DNA of 64,000 bases, from NCBI GenBank assembly GCA_010094045.1, contig ML986760.1, positions 36,991-100,990 of the forward strand. Direction: 5' to 3'. Below are positions 31,601 to 40,223 of the stretch, piece by piece. The DNA is from Lojkania enalia (taxonomy: Eukaryota; Ascomycota; Dothideomycetes; Pleosporales). Numbering within the stretch: the first letter of the stretch is position 1; each line of letters opens with the position of its first letter. The notes under the pieces were generated by a model that was not told the DNA's origin, ran no database searches, and was given only the letters and a program-made list of their open reading frames with translations. Made by a program: the position numbers and the translations under genes.

Positions 31601-32951
31601 GTTCCTGATCTACTTCGTTGTCTTCATAGTGGTGTCAATCAATGGGGACACGTCCAGCCAGAAATCGACTCTCAACATTGTGTACTTGGCCCTCGGACTC
31701 TTCTCGCCGGCGGTGAGTCTCTCTAGGTCGCTATTTCTCGCGTCGAACGCCTTTGGAGTGGCATGTCGAGACAAGAGACTCGCTTCTTACCCAGGAGCTA
31801 TCGACATTTATGGAGGATCGATCTTATATCTCTGCTTGCAGTCTCTCGCCTTGTTTGCTAACCTGATTTGGAGGGAATCAGGGTGGGTCATCCGACTATG
31901 GCCTAGGAGAAAAGTGAACACGATAGAGGATATCGAGCTCAATTTACCTACAGTGCTTACCTATCTAACGAGCGGTCTCCGAGCCTATGGCCTCCAAAAA
32001 CGTTTTGGAAAGCATATAGCAGTCGACGAGGTCTCTTTCGGCATTCTTCGAGGTGAATGTTTCGCCCTCGTCGGACCTAACGGCGCTGCCATATCGACCA
32101 CAATCTCCATGATCCGCGGCGACCTACGTCCAAGAAGCCGCGAGAGTGAGATAGTCATAGACGGAATATTAGCAATGAAGCATCGCTCCCAAGCCCGACC
32201 GAAGCTAGGAGTCTGTCCGCAAATCGATCCTCTAGATAACATGACTGTGAACGAACATCTTCTCTTTTACGCGAAGATCAGGGCGCTCAACAATGCGCCA
32301 CAAAATGTTAAGCGGATTATGAAGACTGTGGGGATTGAGCAGTATGCTGATCGCATTGCGACGAAGCTTTCCGGCGGTAATAAACGAAAGCTATCACTCG
32401 GTATCGCGTTGATCGGGAGTCCAAGTGTGCTGTTACTCGACGAGCCATCTTCTGGTATGGACGCAGTAAGTAAGCGGGTCATGTGGCGAACTCTGTCTTC
32501 AATAATGCCTGGTCGATCACTACTCCTAACAACACATTCCATGGAGGAAGCCAATGCCCTGACAAGCAGTGCTGGAATCATCGCCGGAAGAATGTTAGCG
32601 AGTGGGACAATAGAATACTTACGGCGTCGGTACGGTGATGCGTACTTCGTGCATCTGGTGCATATGGAAGCGCCACACACTGGGGCGGGAGAAATGGAAG
32701 AATTGAAACGCTGGGTTCAGGGTGAGTTTCCAGAGGCGAAGATTGACAGAAGGTCGTCTTACGGTCAGGTCAAATTCGAACTCCCATTTCGGGAAACTGA
32801 GGGAATAAGATCTTTGGCGGATGTTTTTGCGAGGTTGGAAGCGAAGAAGAAGAGGTTGGGTGTAGAGTACTATAGCGTTAGTACGGCTACGTTGGATCAG
32901 ATATTCTTGTCAGTTGTGGGGATGCACGCCCCTGATGAGACGTGTCAGTAG
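28671..32951 (+). pseudogene. Broken ABCA-type full-size ABC transporter
   Basis: This is the relic of a full ABC transporter of the ABCA class (TMD-NBD-TMD-NBD), which move lipids across membranes. It starts MGLLIHQIYTLTVKNLRILL with an intron at about 28798-28844. NBD1 keeps Walker A (GANGSGKST, near 29850) and signature LSGGQKRK, but Walker B ends in VDG rather than VDE. NBD2 keeps LSGGNKRK, LLLDEPSSGMD and TTHSMEEA, but its Walker A lysine codon is Ile (ATA at 32091). In-frame stops sit at 29009, 29806, 30466 and 31557. The frame changes near 29742, near 30815 and near 31000. With so many lesions it cannot give a working transporter. The last 450 codons are still open, so decay is recent or partly constrained. 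Confidence 0.9.
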
Positions 32952-34013
32952 CCTCTTTTTCCGTGTGATTTAGTTATAGATTCCTTCGTTACGGATTCCA
33001 TATTTACTATTTTTTATCTCATTTCGCCTGATTATTCTTCAGTGTTTTGTATCGATGTTCACTTTTGATGAGACGATGAACCCTTTCAATGCAGAATAAC
33101 CATAGAACCAGGCTAGCAGTCGATCTGACTGTTGGCCAACGGTGGAGCATCCACTCGCTAGCGGCGATCTCTTTCGGACTGATTTAAAATTAGATAAGAC
33201 GATTAGATCTTCCATGCACCTTTAGGAGAGTGTGCTGAGTACCTCAGACGATCTTTTCTGCATGTTTAATTTACAGGCCACTTTTTAAACATGATTCCTA
33301 TCCTTTTTCGTTGCAGAACAGGCACTACCGCACTTTCGGAAAGGATACATCTCGTATCCCTTAACAAATTTACCCGTTGTATCTCGCATTGCTCAGGTCA
33401 TCGAAAAATGTCCTCCCGTATCGGATCGGGATGCGGAATGATCATTGCGATGTAGTTTAGATTCTCGGCTTTAATTTACATATACCCATATATTCTGTTA
33501 AGTCTAAAGCATATCTAGGCGTTCCTTTCTACAGCTTTGTTTACAAAATATACTGTTGCTCATGGAGGGCAACCCGAAATAGTAGTTGGCCAAGGCATCT
33601 ATCAAACCAATTCAATAAGGCATATGAAAATATAGGCGAACAGTTCTAGTATAATACATGAACGAAGGGAGTTCCGTAATTGCAGGGCTACAGTATGAAT
33701 CAACAGCGGGAATGATCTTACGAAACCGCCACTGGAGCCGCCAAATCCCGAATAGAAGCGTGTGATTCCAATTTTGGCTCCTAGCAGTCGATTTCGCTAG
33801 GTAGTCTTCCAATTCACGAAGCCGCGTATTGATTCGCATCTTAGTTCTCGTAGAGTGCCATATAGCGCACAAGGATGGGAGAGGGGCTATCATTGGATAT
33901 TTTGCCACTGGTCATTCGCACACCTAGACGGTTTCACGAATTGTTTCCTTGGGAACGACCACTTATTCAGGCGTTGATGCAGCAAATGGTACTTGTTGCT
34001 TCGCCGCACTACT
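32952..34013. other. Intergenic region, no gene seen
   Basis: AT-rich, 1.06 kb, between the 3' ends of the ABCA pseudogene (+) and the candidate gasdermin gene (-). A 98-codon minus-strand frame at 33612-33908 begins with GTG and has no recognisable pattern. Confidence 0.45.
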
Positions 34014-34910
34014 TTATTCATTCTTGAGGTCCGCATGCTGCACAAGGTAGGTCTGGCCATCTATCTCAACCCCCTTCCTTAACAAATTTGCGATCTGGTC
34101 ATCAGATTCTTCCTCTTCATCCTCAGTATCAGTCTCTTGATTGTTAGCCCTCGCGTCAAGGCTATCCGCCAAATCTACGCTTATCATTTCATCCTCGTCA
34201 TCCCGGCTGCGTTTCTGGCCCAGAAGCGACCAACTAATATCTGTATCTAGCATTGCTTTATCGATATCCTTTCTTCTGAACCCCCAGCTCTTCCACGTTA
34301 CCTTCTTATACCCGACCGCGAATATCGTTTCTCCTTCCATCTCAAATGCTTTGATAGACTCGTTCGATAGGACCCGACCTACATTAACACTAGTGTCCAG
34401 CGCAATTCCCACGCCAGGAGCAATTGCGTCCACTGGTATCGACGCATTAGCATCAGTCGATCGCTTCCTTGTGTCGCTTCTCGTTATCTTCGGATCCATT
34501 GCTGTCTGGAGTTCTACTACGAGGTAACTTTTGCTACCAGCCTGGATTCCGTCATTCAACCACTGACGAGCCTTTTCATCTTCATAGCAGAGAGACTTGA
34601 AGATTTCTCTGGGTTGTTTGAGAACGTAGCGAATGACTTTGATCGAGCGCAGTGAGGCTTCAGTGCCATCTTCGGAAGAATGGCTTATTCCGAACAAGCG
34701 TGTCAAGGCTAGTCGGAAAGAAGATTCGCTGCTAGATGATGCAAGACCTTGGAAAGATTTTGCGGGGATCTTGAGGATTGCATCTGCCGGAAGAGTCTCT
34801 TTGGGTACGTAGGCATCCATTACTGGATTGTGTATTGATTCGACAAGGGTGCCAAGGCCTAACGCGTCCATCGGCAGGCACTCGTCAAGAAGCATCATTT
34901 GCGATGCCAT
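34014..34910 (-). CDS. Candidate fungal gasdermin (pore-forming cell-death protein)
   Basis: A single-exon gene of 298 residues from the ATG at 34910 (context AAAAATGG); an in-frame GTG 33 nt further up is not needed. Gasdermins are pore formers freed by cutting off an inhibitory C-terminal part. The segment order resembles the gasdermin N-domain: hydrophobic/amphipathic start (6-30), beta-hairpin region (65-107), a helix REIFKSLCYEDEKARQWL, then KSYLVVELQTAMDPKITRS (127-145), which parallels YVVTEVLQTQKEVEVTRT of human GSDMD in place and pattern, and AFEMEGETIFAVGYKKV (188-204). Residues 231-271 are charged, mostly acidic, and 272-298 form a short tail, like the brief inhibitory ends of fungal gasdermins. 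It is divergent from a CHAT protease gene. The assignment is inferred; an unrelated fungal protein remains possible. Confidence 0.6.
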   Translation of the reverse strand: MASQMMLLDECLPMDALGLGTLVESIHNPVMDAYVPKETLPADAILKIPAKSFQGLASSSSESSFRLALTRLFGISHSSEDGTEASLRSIKVIRYVLKQPREIFKSLCYEDEKARQWLNDGIQAGSKSYLVVELQTAMDPKITRSDTRKRSTDANASIPVDAIAPGVGIALDTSVNVGRVLSNESIKAFEMEGETIFAVGYKKVTWKSWGFRRKDIDKAMLDTDISWSLLGQKRSRDDEDEMISVDLADSLDARANNQETDTEDEEEESDDQIANLLRKGVEIDGQTYLVQHADLKNE

Positions 34911-35179
34911 TTTTGCGCTTATCAACGAAAATTGATTGCGCACGCAGTTGAGGTCGACTCAATATTATTATCGGCTTGTTACTTCTTATGCTAGGATCCG
35001 GTTCCATGGTCATCTTATACGGTGAGGCAAAAGCAACACTCGCTGTCTAGGTGCAGCCTAGGATTCGGCCCCCACCTTGGGTGCATAAATACACATCACC
35101 AAGAGGCAACTTGCCGCGCCATCCATTGAGAAACATATGCAACACCAAGCTACGGATGGAATGACTCACCTAGATAGTC
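34911..35179. promoter_or_regulatory. Shared divergent promoter of gasdermin and CHAT genes
   Basis: 269 bp lie between the two ATGs, which favours joint expression. A TATA-like CATAAAT at 35084-35090 is about 90 nt before the CHAT start. Two upstream ATGs (35137 and 35156) precede the CHAT start. The first opens a 30-codon frame that runs past 35180 to 35229. Confidence 0.5.
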
Positions 35180-38100
35180 ATGACATCCAGACAAAACGAA
35201 TTGGAGGAAGCCGCAGAGCAATTGAATAAACAGCACCTTGAACTTTGTCAAGTTTTTCGACGAACTTCAGATGTTGCGATTCTCGAGAAAGCATTAGGCT
35301 GCATCACTCAGGCAATCGAGAAGACAGCCAGTGAAGCTTTTGCATGTAGTGGTACACGTGCAGCCCATCTCACAAATCTTGGCCGATGCCAGACCTGGCT
35401 GTTCGAAGCGACGGGAAATATTGTGCATCTAGATGGATCGATCAACGCTGCCAGTCTTGCCGTCCAAACTGTCCCTGAGTCGTCACAATTGGTACCAATA
35501 TGTCATGTCAACCTCAGCAATGCGCTCGCCCAGCGTTATTTCTTCAAAGGAGTAAAAAGAACAGACGATTTCGACAAGGCTTTAGAGCAGGCTCGAATAG
35601 CGGTCGCTACTACTGAAGAGGATAGCGAGTACTTTAGTTCTGCAAGGTCAACACTAGCTTCCCGTTTGGCGGAGTATTTCAACTACATTGACCGCGACGA
35701 TAAGTACATGGATGAAGCGATCCAAATTAACACTGAATTGGTCGAGAAGACTTCTGAAAACGACGAGCTTTATGGCGTATCTGTTGTCAACCTTTCAGCG
35801 GATATCCAAGATAGATTTCGTCGATACGGAAAGATCGAAGACTTGCTTATGGCAAAGAAATATTCTACTTTCGCGATTAAGGCCTTTCCTCCCGGAAGCC
35901 AGTACCACTTGCTGGCTGTACGACGATATGCTGAGGCTGTATATGACATCGTAGACACCACAGGCGAGACAAAGGAGCTTGAAGCAGCAATTGAAGGACT
36001 GAATGCACTTGAACTTAAAACCCACAACGCCCAAGACCTGGCAAAAATACACCATGAAAAAAGTCGCCTCTACGAGATGAAGTACCGAAACTTCTCTGAT
36101 CCCAAAGACCTTGATCGATCAGTACAGTCAGCTAATGCAGCTTTAAATAACCTTTCCGACGAGAGCGGTTTCCTGGGAATTGTCTTACAGCGTCTGAGTA
36201 ACGTTTTAGCTGTTCGAGCGGAGATGCAAATGTCTTTGGAAGACATCAACGCTGCAATCGACTATGCTAGACAGAGCGCAGATGTCGTATCTGGTATTCT
36301 GGCTAGGGAAGCTGTGGCTTTGAATGCTCTAGCTAACCGATATGCAACTAAATTCGAATTGTTCGGAGGAATGCAGAATTTAAAGGACTCAATGGCATTT
36401 AGGCGACGACAATTGGAACTACTACCAGAGGATCACAAAGATCGGCCAATGAGAATGCATGCCTTAGCAATCACGTTAAGGAATTATTTTGAGCAGTACG
36501 GATCCATATTGTATCTGGACGAAAGTATAGTACTAGAGCGGAATGCAGTAGAGAGTCTACCGAAGAGTTCTCCAGAACGCCCCATGGTTCTAGACGGCCT
36601 GAGCCATTCCTTATCGGAGCGGTGCAAGATTACGGGAGATACGCACGACTTACAAGAGGCTATAACAGCATCTGAGGCTGCTGTTGACGGTCTTCCGAGT
36701 GGCCACAAAGATCGGTCGGCATTCCTAAATGGACTGAGCAATCGATTGAACTCGAGATATTCAAAATTCAAAAATAGAGATGATCTGGACAGAGCCATTA
36801 CAGCAGCAACTGAAGCCGTTTCGGCTTGTGAAGGCGGCTCTTCCAGCTATTATATCTACTTAAACACTCTTTCAAGTTGTTTACACTCCCGATTCGAGGC
36901 ATATCAAGATCCCTCCGATCTCGATAAGACTATTGAAATCGCGAGACAATGTCTACATCATACACCGATCTCAAATCCGTTCCGGATAAACGCCCTAAGC
37001 AACCTAGGCTTGAGACTACAAACAGCGTATTTTCGAGCAACCGAAGACGAAGAAAAGCTTAGATATCTAGAAGAGTCATTACATATTGCCGCGCAATGTG
37101 TTGATCAGACGCCGAAAGACCACCCAAGCCTACCTGGATTTCTATCGCAATTGGCTGGGAGACAATTATTTCTCGCCCCTCTAATGCATGGTGCAACGGA
37201 TGAAGAACTCTTAAGTCAAATGATGCTCGCAGCCTCGACGTACGAGCAAGCTTTTAATCAGACGTACGACACGCCACTGAGTAGGATACGTAACGGCGAG
37301 TTCTGTGGTTACATTTACATGGAACGAGGCAATTGGGAGAATGCGAGTAGAATGCTTATGACGAGTGTTGGCCTATTCCGTAGGGTTAGTCCATTATCAT
37401 TGAATGATAATGATCGCCAAAGGCAACTTCACGGGTTATCCGGTATATCGTCGTTAGCATGTGCATGTTTTATTGCCGTGGGAAACCCTGAGAAAGGACT
37501 AGAAGTGCTCGAGGCTGGAAGAGGAATTATGGCAAACATTGCAATGGGCTATCATACGGATTTGTCGGACCTGAGAAATGCTGATGCACAGTTGCACAAT
37601 GAATACATTGACCTCCGCAATCGACTCTCAGAACCTCTTCCAGAAATCCAAATGGGCCCATCCCATGGAGAAGATATTGTAGCAGAGCGGAACGCAGATC
37701 TTGTACAGTTTGAAGCTCTTGAATCAAAGATACGCGACTTGCCGGGCTTTGAAACATTCAATCGCAGTATGACTGCTGAAAGCCTGCGTAAATTGGCGGT
37801 CTTTGGCCCAATAGTAGCGTTTTGCACAGTTGATCAAAGATGCGATGCAATCATTGTCACCCAGGCAGGAATTGAAGCGATCCGTCTACTAGATTTGAAG
37901 AATTCAGACATCAAAGTCCAAATAAGCAATGTTGTAGGAAAGTCTCGTTTGAGTCTAATGGCACCTTCGAGGAGAGGAGTTGCAAACAAGAAAATGAGGC
38001 ACTTGCTTGAGTGGATATGGGATAAGGCAGTTCAACCCGTATTAGAACACCTCCATTTGCTCGGAGATGAAGAACTACCCCCTGAACGCAAAACACGACT

Positions 38101-38965
38101 ATGGTGGGTCACAAGTGGCCCAATGGGTCTACTCCCTCTCCATGCGGCAGGGAAGGGTTCAAAAATACCGCTACAGAATACGTATGCCCACATTATTTCT
38201 TCATACATTCCGAGTTTTGCGAGCCTTGCGTTCGCCCGCCAATGCCAGGAGAAGGTCGACGTCGCATCCCCTGCAATGGCTTTGATTACCATGCCACACA
38301 CGCCCGGTGGCCTCAACTCTTTAGCAACTGAAGATGAATCTCAAGCCATTCGCGAGGTCTTTGCCACATCCAGTCACATAAACGTTCAGCTCAGAGAACT
38401 CTGCCAGCCATCGGCAGAAGTAGTCTTTCACCACATCCGCGATAGTAACGTTGACATGCTTCACCTCGCTTGCCACGCAGAGCCCGACTTCGATGACCCA
38501 TCAAATACTGCTCTGCTCTTTGGCTCCGATCCGAATGCAACTGAGCCAGACCAGCTTCCTGTTGGCCATCTTCGGCATCTGCACACCTCGCCGCGATCCA
38601 ATCGACGACCACCTCGACTAGCCTATCTCTCAGCTTGTTGCACTGCACAACAATACGACCTTCGTCTTATTGATGAGAACATTCATCTAGCATCCGCATT
38701 CCAGCTTTGCGGGTTCCCAGCTGTAGTTGGAACTCTGTGGGAGGCGGATGATGCTGCGGCAGTTGAAATTGTGAAAGCGTTCTACAAGGAACTCTTTCGA
38801 CTTGATCGGGAATGCCGCGAGGGGCTTGTAGAGAGCCAGTCAGGATATCATGTAGCGCGTGCATTGGACTATGCCATTGGATTATATAGGCGGATGAAAA
38901 TTGGGAGGGGAAGTGCGGCAATGGATGCGTTAGCTTGGGCAGGTTTTGTGCATATCGGGGCTTAG
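35180..38965 (+). CDS. TPR-CHAT caspase-like protease
   Basis: A 1261-residue single-exon protein. Residues about 1-820 consist of degenerate tetratricopeptide-type helical repeats of roughly 45 residues, each with the pattern DLD.AI..A..AV...P......L..LS..L..R (for example near 450-600). The C-terminal 300 residues are a CHAT domain, the clan CD cysteine-protease fold of caspases and separase: TSGPMGLLPLHAAGKG, YIPSFASLAFAR, DMLHLACHAEPD with catalytic-type His1099, LAYLSACCTAQQYD with catalytic-type Cys1153, and FQLCGFPAVVGTLWEADD. Both catalytic residues are present. TPR-CHAT proteins sense and cleave partners in bacterial and fungal death systems, and the divergent candidate gasdermin is the obvious substrate. 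There is no NACHT or NB-ARC domain. The start at 35180 is the first ATG in this frame. Confidence 0.92.
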   Translation: MTSRQNELEEAAEQLNKQHLELCQVFRRTSDVAILEKALGCITQAIEKTASEAFACSGTRAAHLTNLGRCQTWLFEATGNIVHLDGSINAASLAVQTVPESSQLVPICHVNLSNALAQRYFFKGVKRTDDFDKALEQARIAVATTEEDSEYFSSARSTLASRLAEYFNYIDRDDKYMDEAIQINTELVEKTSENDELYGVSVVNLSADIQDRFRRYGKIEDLLMAKKYSTFAIKAFPPGSQYHLLAVRRYAEAVYDIVDTTGETKELEAAIEGLNALELKTHNAQDLAKIHHEKSRLYEMKYRNFSDPKDLDRSVQSANAALNNLSDESGFLGIVLQRLSNVLAVRAEMQMSLEDINAAIDYARQSADVVSGILAREAVALNALANRYATKFELFGGMQNLKDSMAFRRRQLELLPEDHKDRPMRMHALAITLRNYFEQYGSILYLDESIVLERNAVESLPKSSPERPMVLDGLSHSLSERCKITGDTHDLQEAITASEAAVDGLPSGHKDRSAFLNGLSNRLNSRYSKFKNRDDLDRAITAATEAVSACEGGSSSYYIYLNTLSSCLHSRFEAYQDPSDLDKTIEIARQCLHHTPISNPFRINALSNLGLRLQTAYFRATEDEEKLRYLEESLHIAAQCVDQTPKDHPSLPGFLSQLAGRQLFLAPLMHGATDEELLSQMMLAASTYEQAFNQTYDTPLSRIRNGEFCGYIYMERGNWENASRMLMTSVGLFRRVSPLSLNDNDRQRQLHGLSGISSLACACFIAVGNPEKGLEVLEAGRGIMANIAMGYHTDLSDLRNADAQLHNEYIDLRNRLSEPLPEIQMGPSHGEDIVAERNADLVQFEALESKIRDLPGFETFNRSMTAESLRKLAVFGPIVAFCTVDQRCDAIIVTQAGIEAIRLLDLKNSDIKVQISNVVGKSRLSLMAPSRRGVANKKMRHLLEWIWDKAVQPVLEHLHLLGDEELPPERKTRLWWVTSGPMGLLPLHAAGKGSKIPLQNTYAHIISSYIPSFASLAFARQCQEKVDVASPAMALITMPHTPGGLNSLATEDESQAIREVFATSSHINVQLRELCQPSAEVVFHHIRDSNVDMLHLACHAEPDFDDPSNTALLFGSDPNATEPDQLPVGHLRHLHTSPRSNRRPPRLAYLSACCTAQQYDLRLIDENIHLASAFQLCGFPAVVGTLWEADDAAAVEIVKAFYKELFRLDRECREGLVESQSGYHVARALDYAIGLYRRMKIGRGSAAMDALAWAGFVHIGA

Positions 38966-40223
38966 ATGTTGGCAATCTATGGTCCTTTATGACGAGCGTA
39001 CAACGGATGAATTAGACATGAAATCAGAACTCGCACGTGTTACCCAGAGGATTTTTAGGAGTATTGGCATTGACGCCTAGCCGCCTCGAAGGCGTTACAA
39101 AGCATCAGCGGTAAAAACCCTAACGACTAGTAATGCTATAATATCGTATCCCATTGCTCATACAACGACTTCACAGCTCCTATCCACGCTTTCAGCAAAC
39201 AGCGTACTACTGTGCCGGTTATACGATTACCGATCTAGCTGTCCTACAGAATGCAACTCCTTTCGTCGGGCATATACCACTTGCGCACAGCTAAAAGGCA
39301 AGTCCTGGCGCTACATACCGCCTATCCGTAAATCGTCTATCCTTACTAGTCCTCCTCCAAAACTTCGCACACTCCAGTCTCCGACACCCAAAAACCCCTC
39401 TACCTTTGCATAGATCCAAAAGCAATATGCGGAACAGACGTGCTCAACCTTCATGTACGGTCGTGCAAATAAATCATTACAAGTAGCTTATTTACCGTTG
39501 AAAAGCCTACCTACACGCACCACCTAGCCTCCCTCAAATCCCTCTCCCGCCCTTCGAAAACCCATCAACACCCACACGCCACAACGAGGACCACGGTCCC
39601 GCACCCATAACCGTCGTCAAAACACTCCTCTAGGCTGGCAGACGAACATCGCACAAACCGCACACAATTTCAACATCTTATTCACACGGAGACACACAAT
39701 CACACTTCACGACCCCAGGTCTTAAACAGAATTTCACCATCAATAACATAGAAAATAAATCTTACTCGTTCCATTTTATACTCTAAACCTCCCCCAGCCC
39801 ATCCTATCAAAAGATCGATCCGTGCTCAATTCCCCAATCCTATCGTCTACAAAAGAAATCCTAAAATACCCTTCCCATATAATCCCACATTTACGCTGGA
39901 AAAAGTGCCCAACGCCATCAATGCACCACAGGACCACTTATCCCGTCCCTGAAGCCTAGATATTCAAATAAAAAAAAAAGTATTTCCTAGGTTCGCCTTT
40001 ACAGAAACAAAATTCTTCGCATCTCTCCCGGGGTTAAACGCTGTAGGGAGACATGCAGGCGAACCACAAACAGATAAGTGGCCAAGAACGCAATATCAAT
40101 ACATAGGAAAAAAGCGCTCCCGGTGACGGAGACCGTATTCTTGATCAAGCAAAAAGCAAAACGCCAGAGAAAATGCAAGGTAGATATCCCACCAAAAGCC
40201 AGCCAACCGATTATCGTTTACAT
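38966..40223. other. Convergent intergenic region, no gene seen
   Basis: About 1.26 kb between the 3' ends of the CHAT gene (+) and SYF1 (-). All frames are cut by stops. It contains a run of about ten A near 39970. Confidence 0.5.

Noticed and set aside
28671..32951. Idea that the ABCA gene is intact with unannotated introns
   Set aside because: In-frame stops such as those at 30466 and 31557 sit inside conserved protein with no donor/acceptor pair placed to remove them, and NBD2 Walker A is changed at the catalytic lysine.
33612..33908. 98-codon minus-strand frame next to the candidate gasdermin
   Set aside because: It begins with GTG rather than ATG, has no recognisable motif, and lies in AT-rich intergenic DNA.
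35180..38965. Idea that the CHAT protein is an NLR (NB-ARC or NACHT) receptor
   Set aside because: No P-loop or Walker motif is found between the repeats and the CHAT domain; the architecture is TPR plus CHAT only.
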